Shown piece by piece: positions 40,541 to 49,529 of a stretch of DNA of 64,000 nucleotides. The stretch is from an uncultured bacterium. GTDB taxonomy: Bacteria; Myxococcota_A; Polyangia; Polyangiales; Houyiibacteriaceae. Below the pieces are notes generated by a model. The model saw only the letters and a list, made by a program, of their open reading frames with translations. It searched no databases and was not told where the DNA came from. The first letter of the stretch is position 1. Each line of letters starts with the position of its first letter. The translations under genes and the position numbers were made by a program. Location of the stretch: assembly GCA_938024995.1 (NCBI GenBank), contig CALJDU010000058.1:1-64000 (forward strand), given 5' to 3'.

Positions 40541-43009
40541 GTGAACTGGGCCGAAACGCTGCTGGCGATCCTCACGGGCGGCCTGTGTACGTACGCGCTC
40601 GGCCACTATGTTTGCGCGCTCGTCTTTTCCACCGCGCGCCTTCGCCGTGATGAAGCCGCGACCGCTTCGCCCGACGCCGTGACCGTTCTTGTACCGGCCA
40701 AAGACGAGGGTGAATCCGCGCTCGCCACGTTGCGATCGATCGTCGCGCAAGACCATCGAGGAACCGTTGAAGCCTGGCTCTTGGTTCGCGACGACCAAGA
40801 CTCGTCGCTCGCCTTCATCGAAGCCGCGAGCGACCTCCCGAACGACGAGCGACGCAAGGTGCGCGTCTGCTTGATCGGGCAAGACCCCAAAGCCGCCAAG
40901 ATCGTATCGGTCCTTGACGAGCTCAAGCACCCCTACGTCGCGATCCTCGACGCCGACCACGTCGCGCAACCCCAGTGGATCCGAACGTCGCTGACGAAGC
41001 TTGAGGACGCGCGCTCCCGAGGGCTCCCGACGCGGATGGTCCAAGGGCGTCGCTACCCGCGATCGGCGCGCGGGTTCTTCCGCTTGTGGGACTCGCTCCA
41101 TCAACACGTGGGGTGCGAACTGTTCAACGTCGCGTTTGAGCGGCTTGGGCTGAGCGTGTTCTTTACAGGGACGACCGCGATCATGGAGACCGCGCTGCTC
41201 CGCGAGTTCCCGCTGCGCGAGGTCGTGACCGAAGACATCGACCTCAGCTACCGGAGCTTCTTCGCGGGCGAGATGGTCGTCTCGGAGGGGTGGCACGGGT
41301 CCGCAGAGGAAGTCTCACCCGACCTCTACAGCTTCCTCGCGCGGCGCAGGCGCTGGGCCAACGGCCACACTCAAGCGTTCCTGCGGCAGCTCCCCAACCT
41401 CTTTCGCGCGCGGCTCCCCTTCGCGTCAAAGCTCCAGTTCCTCTTCCACGGGACGCACTACTTGGTCGTTATCCCGGTCTACCTCCTTCACGCGCTCATC
41501 GGAGTATTGATCGCGCCCGACATGTCGCGCGACGCGCTCGCCGGGAGCCTTCTCGCGGCCCTGCTGGTGTCGATCGTCGTGATTCGCTCCCAGCGAACGA
41601 CTGGCTTCCTTCACACGAGCTTGGAGTATCTCCTCGCGTTCACGTGGCTCGCCCCCGCCGCGATGCTCCTGACGCGGGTCACCATCGCGATCCTCCTCGG
41701 TGACCCCGACCACGCGGACCTCCCGTTCCCGGCCGCGCTCGGGACGAGCCTCCCCTCGCTCGCCATCGCCGCCTTCATCGCGCCCTTGGTCGTCCTCACG
41801 ATCGGTCTGTGGCGTTTTGGACAGTTCGGAGTCGGCACCTTCGTTGGCATGATCGCCACCTACCCGGCGGCGTTCTACCTGGACGGACTCGGCGCGTTGC
41901 TGGGTGCGCTCGACCGACTCTTCGCGAGTCGGCGTTGGCGACCGGTGGCGCGGGATGTTGAGCGAGAGCACGAGAGCGTTGGGCTCCGAGAGAGCTGGCG
42001 CTTCGGCGGCAGCGTTCGCTTGAACCGACCGACCCGCGCGGGCGCCCTCCCCTCGGCGTTGCTGACCGCCGCGTTCGCGTGCTTCGCCTTCTCCGTCTTG
42101 GGGTCGCCTAAACGCGTCATCGCCATCGACGAGGCGCGATGCACTCCACGCGAAGCAGACGTCTTCCCATGGATCACGCGCGACAGCTCGCACTGCGTGC
42201 GCGCGAGCACGAGCAACGGCCTCCGTCGACGTCGTCTCACCTCGCGCCGAGGCAGCTACTCCGTGATTCGTCACGACCCGCTCACCACGCTCGACGCCTC
42301 TTTTTGGGTGCCGGGCGACGCGACCTTCCCGTGCAACGAGTCGTTCTTTCGCCCGGGCAACGTCGAGACGACGAACGAGGGAACGCGCTTCATCTTGCGC
42401 GAAGAGACGCACCAAGACCGCGTCTACACCTCAGGTTCACTCGCGACGAAGGACGACGATCGTTTTCTCTACGGTCGATTCGAAGTGGAGATGAAGCCGA
42501 GCAACGCTTCCGGGGTCGTCTCGGCCTTCTTCCTCTATCGCTTCGACCCGTGGCAAGAGATCGACCTTGAGTTCGTCGGCAATGACACCACGAAGATCCT
42601 GCTCAACGTCTACTACAACCCTGGTCGCGAGGGAGACCTCTTCAACTACGGTCATCTCGGGACGCCTGTGATGGTCGACCTCGGGTTTGACGCGGCCGAG
42701 GCGTTTCATCGCTACGCGATCGAGTGGGACGATGACGAGATCCGCTGGTTCGTTGACGACCGGTTGGTGCACGCGCGTCGAAGCGGCGAGCCGACCCCGA
42801 TCCCGCACCTCCCGATGGTGTTTCACATGAACACCTGGGCGACGTGCAGCCCGGACCTGGCGGGGCCGATCGACGAGACCCGGCTCCCGACCGACGCGCG
42901 TTTTCGCGACCTCACTGTGTCGCGCTTCCACCCCGCTCCCAAGATCGGGCTCGACGCGCTCTTCTCGTGGGGGGATCCCCCGCGCGACGCCTGGATGGCC
43001 GGCGAGTGA
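40541..43009 (+). CDS. Processive-type GT2 glycosyltransferase fused to a GH16 glycoside hydrolase
   Basis: The 822-residue protein joins two opposing activities. After one N-terminal membrane segment, residues about 45-290 are a GT2 domain with VTVLVPAKDEGES, AILDADHVAQP, VVTEDIDLSYR and the RRRRWANG motif of polysaccharide synthases. Five more hydrophobic segments follow (about 295-470), then a charged linker and a last membrane segment (about 500-520). The C-terminal part (about 590-805) is a GH16 domain, with the catalytic EIDLE at residues 673-677 (nucleophile Glu673, acid/base Glu677) and FHRYAIEWDDDEIRWFVDD. GH16 cleaves beta-1,3 or beta-1,3/1,4-linked glucans or galactans. Topology suggests a cytoplasmic synthase and a periplasmic hydrolase. 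The start is a GTG. Confidence 0.9.
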   Translation: MNWAETLLAILTGGLCTYALGHYVCALVFSTARLRRDEAATASPDAVTVLVPAKDEGESALATLRSIVAQDHRGTVEAWLLVRDDQDSSLAFIEAASDLPNDERRKVRVCLIGQDPKAAKIVSVLDELKHPYVAILDADHVAQPQWIRTSLTKLEDARSRGLPTRMVQGRRYPRSARGFFRLWDSLHQHVGCELFNVAFERLGLSVFFTGTTAIMETALLREFPLREVVTEDIDLSYRSFFAGEMVVSEGWHGSAEEVSPDLYSFLARRRRWANGHTQAFLRQLPNLFRARLPFASKLQFLFHGTHYLVVIPVYLLHALIGVLIAPDMSRDALAGSLLAALLVSIVVIRSQRTTGFLHTSLEYLLAFTWLAPAAMLLTRVTIAILLGDPDHADLPFPAALGTSLPSLAIAAFIAPLVVLTIGLWRFGQFGVGTFVGMIATYPAAFYLDGLGALLGALDRLFASRRWRPVARDVEREHESVGLRESWRFGGSVRLNRPTRAGALPSALLTAAFACFAFSVLGSPKRVIAIDEARCTPREADVFPWITRDSSHCVRASTSNGLRRRRLTSRRGSYSVIRHDPLTTLDASFWVPGDATFPCNESFFRPGNVETTNEGTRFILREETHQDRVYTSGSLATKDDDRFLYGRFEVEMKPSNASGVVSAFFLYRFDPWQEIDLEFVGNDTTKILLNVYYNPGREGDLFNYGHLGTPVMVDLGFDAAEAFHRYAIEWDDDEIRWFVDDRLVHARRSGEPTPIPHLPMVFHMNTWATCSPDLAGPIDETRLPTDARFRDLTVSRFHPAPKIGLDALFSWGDPPRDAWMAGE

Positions 43010-43019
43010 TCGCGAGCCG

Positions 43020-44582
43020 CTAGCGCCTCCGGCGCACTTGCCAGAGCGACGTGTGAAGGCTCTCGAGTCGGGGGACCACGTCGACGCCCGCGCTCTCCCG
43101 GAGCTCCGCGACAAAGCGCGGCGAGGGGCTCAACAAATAGACCTCTCCGGGATGCTCCGGAAGGACGTAGTCCTCCACTGTGGGCAAGAGCTGGAGCTGG
43201 GTTCCGTCGTCGACCAGGCCCGAGAGCGCCAACACATTGCCGGGATGATGTCGCTCATGGTTCGCGACGACCAACGCACCCGAGGTTTCGTTGATGAGCG
43301 CCGCGACCTCGGGCAGGCGGCGGCTCACGCCCTTGGTCCATGGTGTCGTACGCGTCGCGTTGAACGCGCTGCTCAGGAGGCCCGCGCACACCAACCCGGC
43401 GACCAAGTAGCTGCGCGGACCGGCACGAACGACGCCCGCGGCGGCGATCAGTAACGCGAGATGGCACGGGATCAAATACCGCGTCGAGATCGAGCGTATC
43501 CCGCCGGTGAGAAGGTCCGGCATCAGGAGCATAACGACTGGCCCGGCGAAGAGCGAGAGCGCCATCCACGCTTCACGCTTGTTGAGCGACGTCATGGCGA
43601 CCATCCCGACGAGGATCACGAGACCGACGACCGTCGCACCCGAGATCGCTTCATCCACGCCGAGGTCGATGAACCCGCGGCTCAAGTTCAGCGCGAAGCT
43701 GCCGAGCAGCTCGAGGTGAGGAATGACGATGTCGCGTGACCAGGCCATCGACGCGCGAAACGCCTCATAGTGACGCGCGAACAGGACCGCCCACGGCGCG
43801 AAGAGGAGCGCAGCAAACACACCGGCGGCGGTAAAGAGCGCGAGCGCGCGAGAAGGCCGGCGCGTTCTTCGGAGGTCTGAAGACTCGCGCACCGCGACAA
43901 AGAGTGCGTGACCGAGCGCGACGGTCGCCATCGAGAGCGAGGTGTAAAACCCAAGCGCCAACACGAACGCGTACGTCGCGTAGCTCGCGAGGGCCCCCAC
44001 GCGCCGGGCGCGCAACAGCGCCGCGCTGCTCAGCACCGCGAAGCACGTCCAGGCCGTGTACTCACGCGCCTCTTGCGCATAGAGCACGAAGAACGGGGAG
44101 CACGCGTAGAGCGCGACGAGCGCGACCCGACGCCGCGCATCCGCAAAGAGCTCTCGCCCCCACCAGACCATCGCGAAGAACGCGAGCGTGCCCGCGAGCA
44201 GGGAGAGCCAACGCAGCCGCGCGCCTGCCTGGGTCACATCATGACGACCGCTCGGGTCATCGAGCGCGCCGGCCCACGCTCGCGCCGCGACGTAAAAGAG
44301 CGGAGGGTGCTGGGGCTCATCTCGCGCGAGCGCGAACGTGGTGTCGACCAAGGTCTTGCTTGGATCGTACGCGCGGAAGTGCCGGAGCGCCGAGACGTCT
44401 CGTACCTCCGAATCGAAAAGCGGCAGCCAGTCCGCGCTCTGATGTCCCGCCGCGAACACCTGTGTGAACACTTCGTCATGCCAGAAGAGCGGTCGCTCCA
44501 CCGTCGCGGCGCGGAGCCCCAACGCGACGATGAACAGCGCGACGTACGCGAACCACTCGCGCCGGGAGATGAGACGCGTCAA
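43020..44582 (-). CDS. GT39-like membrane glycosyltransferase
   Basis: The 520-residue protein has a first membrane segment followed by the acidic pair region RPLFWHDEVFT and then EPQHPPLFYVAAR, which together match the PMT_2/GT39 (ArnT-like) type of GT-C enzyme; about eleven hydrophobic segments and a soluble C-terminal end follow. A TTG at 44582 is the best start in frame. ArnT-like enzymes use polyprenyl-phosphate sugars to modify lipid A or proteins on the outer face of the inner membrane. It converges with the GT2-GH16 gene, with 10 bp between the two stops. Confidence 0.85.
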   Translation of the reverse strand: MTRLISRREWFAYVALFIVALGLRAATVERPLFWHDEVFTQVFAAGHQSADWLPLFDSEVRDVSALRHFRAYDPSKTLVDTTFALARDEPQHPPLFYVAARAWAGALDDPSGRHDVTQAGARLRWLSLLAGTLAFFAMVWWGRELFADARRRVALVALYACSPFFVLYAQEAREYTAWTCFAVLSSAALLRARRVGALASYATYAFVLALGFYTSLSMATVALGHALFVAVRESSDLRRTRRPSRALALFTAAGVFAALLFAPWAVLFARHYEAFRASMAWSRDIVIPHLELLGSFALNLSRGFIDLGVDEAISGATVVGLVILVGMVAMTSLNKREAWMALSLFAGPVVMLLMPDLLTGGIRSISTRYLIPCHLALLIAAAGVVRAGPRSYLVAGLVCAGLLSSAFNATRTTPWTKGVSRRLPEVAALINETSGALVVANHERHHPGNVLALSGLVDDGTQLQLLPTVEDYVLPEHPGEVYLLSPSPRFVAELRESAGVDVVPRLESLHTSLWQVRRRR

Positions 44583-44647
44583 CGACTCCGTCCCGATCGG
44601 GATGCTTGCGGGATCATCGCGTGATCACTTCCGTGGCGCTCCGAGGT

Positions 44648-45511
44648 CTACTCAGGCGCGTCGCATCGGAAGATGATCATGCCCACGTCTTCGCCGAGCC
44701 GAGGCACCGGCACCACCCCGTAGCCGTACCAGTTTCCGTAGAACTGAATCTGCCCAGTGAACCCGCCCGGGCTCTCGGCCAAGCCGGCCGCGCGCGCGGC
44801 GGCGTCCGGAACGACCTCGTCGAGATCAGGCGGGGTGTCATGATGAAAGATGCGGTCACCCTTGTAGAGGTAGACCCACACGATGAGCCCGCTCTCGATC
44901 TCCGGCGCGAGCTCAACCCGCAGCTGACGGCTCAGGCGCTGCGCCTCGCGCCAAAGCGGGATGCCCGCGACGACCGCGCCGACGACCTCATCTTGATGAC
45001 GGGCGGGCGCGACGAAGATGGTCGAAAAGTCGTTGGGCGAGCCTTCCTCGAGCGCTTGGAACTCCGCCATCCCGACCCCGGTCGCTCCGGCGGTCAACGC
45101 TTCACGGACGATGGAAAAGTCCTCGCCGAAGTTCATGCCCTTCATGTGATCGGGATCCGCGTCGCGCGCGATCACGACGCCCTCTTTGTCGACGGCCGCG
45201 AGGAACGACATCGGTGACGAGATGAAGGTCGAGATGCGCTGCGCCGGCGGCGAACTCGGGTCTTGAATGCGCCTCAGCGCGACGCGCATCTGTCGCTCGC
45301 GGGTCTCCGCGTCCTCGACCAAAAACCCCCGACGAACGCGATGCGCTGCGTCCATGATGCCGGCGCGGTGACGCGTGAAGTCCTCCGCGATGATCGCGGA
45401 CACCCGCGGCACGTGCACCTCGCGGATCTGACGTCGCGCGTTGGGCGCGCCTTCGTCGCAGCCGGCGAGCAGGAACAAGAAGGTGAGCAACGAGAGAAGT
45501 GCGCAGCGCAT
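44648..45511 (-). CDS. Lipoprotein with Cache-like sensor domain
   Basis: The 287-residue lipoprotein (leader ending LLAGC, start at ATG 45511; the frame is open upstream to 45607 but without a signal) resembles an extracellular Cache/PAS-like domain: a long N-terminal helix (RVSAIIAEDFTRHRAGIMDAA), FLAAVDKEGVVIARDAD, FSIVREALTAGATG and FIVAPARHQDEVVGAVVAGIPL-like strands. No kinase or methyl-accepting domain is fused, so it may be a solitary ligand-binding lipoprotein or a partner for a separate receptor. It is 65 bp upstream of the GT39-like gene. Confidence 0.75.
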   Translation of the reverse strand: MRCALLSLLTFLFLLAGCDEGAPNARRQIREVHVPRVSAIIAEDFTRHRAGIMDAAHRVRRGFLVEDAETRERQMRVALRRIQDPSSPPAQRISTFISSPMSFLAAVDKEGVVIARDADPDHMKGMNFGEDFSIVREALTAGATGVGMAEFQALEEGSPNDFSTIFVAPARHQDEVVGAVVAGIPLWREAQRLSRQLRVELAPEIESGLIVWVYLYKGDRIFHHDTPPDLDEVVPDAAARAAGLAESPGGFTGQIQFYGNWYGYGVVPVPRLGEDVGMIIFRCDAPE

Positions 45512-45597
45512 GGCCGGACCGTACAAGAGATGTTTGGGCTTCGTCATCAAGGTGCTGACAACACGCGCTCCCGCGAAGTTCCCTCGTTCGTTCGCTT

Positions 45598-45609
45598 CCG
45601 TGCGCACGG
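45598..45609. promoter_or_regulatory. 12-bp perfect palindrome in a divergent promoter region
   Basis: ccgtgcgcacgg is a perfect inverted repeat located 21 bp before the ATG of the gene at 45631 and 86 bp before the divergent lipoprotein start at 45511. It could be an operator, but in DNA this GC-rich such palindromes also arise by chance. Confidence 0.3.
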
Positions 45610-45630
45610 GACCGTGCGTAGACTGCGGGC

Positions 45631-46833
45631 ATGAACGGGGAGGTGGCAGACAAGGCGGACGAAGCGATTCGCGCGTTCTTTTCGTGGTGGGAATCCGCGC
45701 GCAAAGACATCGAGCACGCCTACGGCTTCAGTCGCGAGAGATGGACGGCCTACAAGGACCCCGAGCCGACCCGCGAGATGGTCGACCCGGTGATTCAAAA
45801 GCGGGTCGACGCGATCTCGGAGTGCATCTTCTGGGAGATCGGGCGAGACGACAGACGCCGCCGCTTCACCTTCTCGCTCTCAGGCTTTTCGGATCCGGAG
45901 AAGGTCGCGCTGTGTGAGCGCTGGGAGGCCAGCGCGCCGACCGACAACAACGGTTGGCTGTTTCATGGGCGCTCGCTTCCTGACACGCTCCGCGACTTCG
46001 ATCATGAAGGCGTGTTGATCCGCGCGGAGGCGTTCCGCGTGACCAGCGAGCTCAACCCCGAGACGCTTCGCCTCGATGTCAGGATGGGTCACCCCGCGTT
46101 TGGGAAGCTCGACCCCATCGGCCAAGCCCGCGTCGCCGTCTTCGCGATCCACCGTTTCCTCGGTGGCGCCAAAGCGAATGCCCACGTCGCCTCTCTGGTC
46201 TGCGACGCCGCGCTCGAGAACGGCGACCCGATGGACTCCCTCACCGCGCAGGTCCGAAAAGCGTTCCTGCACAGCGATGCCCAGCGCGCGTTCTCGGAGT
46301 TCTTCGAGGTGTGGAACGACGCCTCACTTCTCGAGGATGTCAAACGCCGCAGTTGGCGCATGTCACAGTGGTTGCAACGAGTCAGTGGATGGCTGGACGG
46401 ACCACCCTTTGAGTTCCAGGTCCGCGACGGTTTCTTCTACATCGTGACGGGCGCTGACCCGAAAGCCGCTGAGCTCGCGCGCCGACTCGTGGCGTCGGGC
46501 GGAGCCAACGCCAAGCGGTTCCGAATCGCCGAGGCGTTCCACTACGAACACGAAGCCGAGGTCGACGACGCGATCGAGGCCTTCGCCGCGTTTTGGGCCG
46601 ACGACGGCGGCCGACTCTTCGACGACGAGTCGGTCCAGGCCACGTTCCACGCACACATGAAGGCGATTCGACTAAGCGCCTACATCGCGTCCGAACGCGT
46701 CGTGGTTCTCCTCGACGATGGCGAGCCCGCGCAGCGAGCGCTCGGGTGGCGGCTCGTTGCCCGCGTCAAAGAAGACACCGGCCGCACTCACCCGTTCCAC
46801 GCCGCCGCGACGGTCAAAGACTTCTACTACTGA
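45631..46833 (+). CDS. Uncharacterised protein sharing its N-terminal domain with the next gene
   Basis: The 400-residue soluble protein begins with a domain also found in the next gene: an FFSWWESAR start against FFAWWPDAG, an ERW motif with conserved surroundings (DPEKVALCERWEASAP against DPVKRQVSERWFARAP), and HPAFGKLD against HPEFEKQD. The C-terminal 250 residues are different from the neighbour and carry no motif I recognise. There is no signal peptide. The pair look like diverged tandem duplicates with different second domains. The function is unknown; immunity-like or partner proteins of secreted toxins are often organised this way, but no toxin is seen. Confidence 0.78.
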   Translation: MNGEVADKADEAIRAFFSWWESARKDIEHAYGFSRERWTAYKDPEPTREMVDPVIQKRVDAISECIFWEIGRDDRRRRFTFSLSGFSDPEKVALCERWEASAPTDNNGWLFHGRSLPDTLRDFDHEGVLIRAEAFRVTSELNPETLRLDVRMGHPAFGKLDPIGQARVAVFAIHRFLGGAKANAHVASLVCDAALENGDPMDSLTAQVRKAFLHSDAQRAFSEFFEVWNDASLLEDVKRRSWRMSQWLQRVSGWLDGPPFEFQVRDGFFYIVTGADPKAAELARRLVASGGANAKRFRIAEAFHYEHEAEVDDAIEAFAAFWADDGGRLFDDESVQATFHAHMKAIRLSAYIASERVVVLLDDGEPAQRALGWRLVARVKEDTGRTHPFHAAATVKDFYY

Positions 46834-46857
46834 CCGCGGATCTGTCACCCTCCTCGC

Positions 46858-47829
46858 ATGAGCGACGCAATCGAGTCCTTCTTCGCCTGGTGGCCTGACG
46901 CGGGTCCGCGCATCAACGCCGCGATCGAAGCGCAAACGTTTACCGAAGAGCTGGTCGAAGAGATCAGCGCGAAGGTCAAAGCGATCGATGGCGGGCTGGA
47001 GTGGGAGATGGGACCGGGGGATCGCGCGAAGCACGCGTTCGTCGTCAGCGGCGCCGGTGATCCGGTCAAGCGCCAGGTCAGCGAGCGGTGGTTCGCCCGC
47101 GCGCCCAAAGACGACGCGACCTGGGAGTTTCATCCCGCGCGTCCTCCCCGTCCGCTCGCCCGCCTCGAGGTCGGCGGGCTCTCATTCGACGAGACGCTCT
47201 TCCGCGCGAAGCTGGAAGAAGACGAAGGCACCGAGCGCGTCCACGTCACGCTTTTTCATCCCGAGTTTGAGAAGCAGGACCAACGCCTCAAGGGGACCGT
47301 CACGTTCCTGACCCTGGACGGGTTGCTCGGCGAAGATGACGTCGAGCGTTTCGTCGGCGCGATCGACAGCGCAGAAGAAGAGCCGGAAGGCGCGGTCACG
47401 TTGCCGGACGCGCTCAAGCAAATCGATGCGCTCCGCGAAAAGGCCACGGGCGATCGCTGGGCTGTGCTGCAGGCCGTTCGCGATGGCGAGCGCTTCGTCG
47501 CGTGCGTCAACCGCGCCCTCAAACGCGTCGACCACTTGGGCTTCACGGACTACGTCTGTCTCTCGCGACCAATGGGCGTCAAGACGGGCGTGGAGCTGAG
47601 CGAAGAAGAGGCGAGCGCGATGGAAGCCGAAGACATCGCCTTGATCGACCCCTTGCCCGACGGCGTGGTGTACCTCGGCGCCCACACCGGCGGCGGCACT
47701 CGCGAGCTCATGTTCTTCGCGCGGGAGGGCGCGGAACTCGCCTCGCTCGAGGCGTTCGCGAATGAGCACGGCGGCAGAGTCGAGAAGCGCGCGGACCCCT
47801 CATGGGAAGCCGCCGCGCGGTTCCTCTAA
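46858..47829 (+). CDS. Uncharacterised protein, paralogous N-terminal domain plus DUF695-like C-terminal domain
   Basis: The 323-residue protein shares its first about 170 residues with the gene upstream (see 45631). From about residue 195 it is different: RWAVLQAVRDGERFVACVNRAL and VYLGAHTGGGTRELMFFAREG, ending in KRADPSWEAAARFL, which resembles DUF695 (W...DG.P...RVN and TG.G.RE..FY, ending DPxW). DUF695 is often next to ribonuclease-inhibitor-like or immunity genes, but no function is established. It starts 24 bp after the previous stop, so the two form an operon. Confidence 0.78.
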   Translation: MSDAIESFFAWWPDAGPRINAAIEAQTFTEELVEEISAKVKAIDGGLEWEMGPGDRAKHAFVVSGAGDPVKRQVSERWFARAPKDDATWEFHPARPPRPLARLEVGGLSFDETLFRAKLEEDEGTERVHVTLFHPEFEKQDQRLKGTVTFLTLDGLLGEDDVERFVGAIDSAEEEPEGAVTLPDALKQIDALREKATGDRWAVLQAVRDGERFVACVNRALKRVDHLGFTDYVCLSRPMGVKTGVELSEEEASAMEAEDIALIDPLPDGVVYLGAHTGGGTRELMFFAREGAELASLEAFANEHGGRVEKRADPSWEAAARFL

Positions 47830-47994
47830 GCGTGGTTCGAGAGAGGTGGGCGTGATCCGGTGTCGAGGTGGGTTCAGACCCGTCGTCCTCGAACCGAGGA
47901 ATAGTATAGCTATGGCGAGCGTGAGTGGAGGGGCGGAGATGAGCCGACCCCGGCAGCGAAACTCGCCCACGTCTCTCGAATCACGCTCTATAGC

Positions 47995-48717
47995 GTGACC
48001 GCGCAGGTCTGCGACACGCTCGACTTTGAGGGCGACGCCTGCCGCATCGAGGAGCTCGACGGTGCCCTCTTCGACCCCGCGACGTTGGGCTGGCGGTTGG
48101 CGCGGATCAGCAACGCGAACACCCGTGGCTACGTCGCGCGCTACGCTATCCGCGATGACCGGCTCGTTCGAACCCGGCTCATCGTCCGCTTTGCGCAAGC
48201 GAGCGTGACGTACGCCGAGTCGTTCTTCCGAATTGGAGAAGTGGTCGACGGCGCGGTCGCGTGGCGCGAGATCAAAAAGCCTCGAACGCGCATCGGAGAG
48301 ACGACGGTCGCGCTTGTCGGCGCCGAGCTTTTCCTCGAAGACGAGCACGGCCGGCGCGCGGTGTCCGAGGGGACTGTGTTCCACATCCAAGACCGCGCCT
48401 TCCGCGCAGTGATCACCGGCGGCGTATCTGCGCTCCTCAGTATCGAGGCGCCATCCCTTGGGAGCGCGGAGGGCGTCTGCCAGCGAGACGAGCGTGAGTG
48501 GGGCAACGTGCTCTATGACGACCTCGCCGTGCCGGCCACGTTCACCGGCCGGATTCGCATCGAAGCGCGGCGGATCGAAGACCTGACGTTCGTCTCTGGC
48601 GAGCTCATCGCGCGCGTGGATCACACGAGAGAAGTCCGGGAGGCCCGCGCGAAGCGAGAACAAGCAGCGATGTCCGCGTTCGCGCGGCTCCAGGGGTCTC
48701 TCGACGACTCGGAGTAG
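47995..48717 (+). CDS. Uncharacterised soluble protein, paralogous to the pseudogene downstream
   Basis: This 240-residue protein starts at a GTG (TAQVCDTLDFEGDACRI) and has an early motif GWRLARISNANTRGYVARYA, followed by beta-rich segments and a C-terminal FTGRIRIEARRIEDLTFVSG. The next locus begins with MTAQFSNSFRLGSESLSI and has ACWRGYIAEH and PIDFTGGLLVCDGF in corresponding places, so the two are homologous. No signal peptide or known domain is seen. The about 165 bp upstream have no gene; an earlier start in that gap cannot be excluded, because the frame stays open for about 20 codons without a start codon. Confidence 0.7.
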   Translation: MTAQVCDTLDFEGDACRIEELDGALFDPATLGWRLARISNANTRGYVARYAIRDDRLVRTRLIVRFAQASVTYAESFFRIGEVVDGAVAWREIKKPRTRIGETTVALVGAELFLEDEHGRRAVSEGTVFHIQDRAFRAVITGGVSALLSIEAPSLGSAEGVCQRDEREWGNVLYDDLAVPATFTGRIRIEARRIEDLTFVSGELIARVDHTREVREARAKREQAAMSAFARLQGSLDDSE

Positions 48718-48764
48718 GCCTCGATCAGCGCTCGCGTCTGCGTCCCCTTCTGCCACACTGTCGC

Positions 48765-49179
48765 ATGACCGCGCAGTTCTCGAATTCGTTTCGCCTGGGG
48801 AGCGAGTCGCTCTCGATTCAGGGAGTTCGAGGCGAAGGAATGTTCACCCCCGACGCGCACGGGTGGACCACGGAGTCGACGTCCACCGCTTGCTGGCGCG
48901 GATACATCGCGGAGCATCGCTTACGACGAGATGCGCTACCCGATCGACTTCACCGGCGGCCTGCTCGTCTGCGACGGATTTCTACGCGAACACTACGTTC
49001 ACATGGGCTTTCATCCCGCGTGGAAGTTCACGCGCGTGGAAGAGCTCATCTTTGAGAACGGCGCGCTCACGAGTCGCGAAGATGTCTCTCAAAAGATGGC
49101 GGCGATTCGAGAGAAGCTCGCCGGCACCGACGAGGCGCTCAAAGCGTTCATCGAGAACGCCTTCAAGCTCGACTACTGA
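48765..49179 (+). pseudogene. Frameshifted, internally deleted paralogue of the 47995 gene
   Basis: A start at 48765 (MTAQFSNSF...) reads in one frame to about ACWRGYIAEH near 48915. From there the homologous sequence continues in the next frame (AYDEMRYPIDFTGGLLVCDGF to the stop at 49177-49179), with the typical ending FHPAWKF...FENGALTSREDVSQKMAAIREKL. Compared with the intact neighbour, roughly 100 codons between the RGY motif and the FTG motif are missing. A frameshift plus a deletion of several hundred bases explains this. It may also encode two short peptides, but there is no sign of independent translation signals. Confidence 0.75.
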
Positions 49180-49529
49180 CGCTCGTCGTCCGCGGGCTCA
49201 TCGGCGGTTCGTTACGCCATAGACCCGACTTCGCGAATGAGCAGCAGTACCAAGCGGTGCCCACACTCTCGCCACTAGCCCGCCCGCCGCGGCGCGGGTC
49301 GCAGCGAACTTGGGATAGGCAGGAGGGCCCTCAAGGCCCGGAGGCCGGAGGGTTCCCAGAGAGCGAAGACCTGTGCCGTGGCGGGCGGGCGATCTCCGCG
49401 CGCTCACCACTCGCTCAGAGGAACGCGCTCACCGCTCGATCAGAGGAACGCGCTCACCGCTCGATCAGAGGAGCGCGCGCCACCACTTGGTGGAACGCGC
49501 GCTCGATCAAAAGAGTGCTCTCGAAAGAA
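49180..49529. other. 350-bp intergenic region with repeats, no gene
   Basis: This gap lies between the pseudogene and the 3' end of the minus-strand MoeB-like gene. It has no credible coding frame. The right half holds the 25-bp repeat array (49399-49473) and a short inverted repeat ccacca-ct-tggtgg at 49480-49493. Confidence 0.6.
49399..49473 (+). repeat. 25-bp tandem repeat, three copies plus degenerate units
   Basis: Three direct copies (49399-49423, 49424-49448, 49449-49473) of cgcgctcaccgctcgatcag followed by aggaa differ at only a few bases (ac/gc and c/a in the first copy, g for the last a in the third). Two shorter degenerate copies follow to about 49515. No spacers occur between copies, so this is not a CRISPR array. 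Confidence 0.9.

Noticed and set aside
45631..49179. Complete toxin-immunity system
   Set aside because: No toxin gene or secretion signal is nearby, so calling the array an immunity system would go beyond the evidence.
49399..49515. CRISPR array
   Set aside because: The 25-bp repeats are contiguous with no spacers and there are no cas genes.
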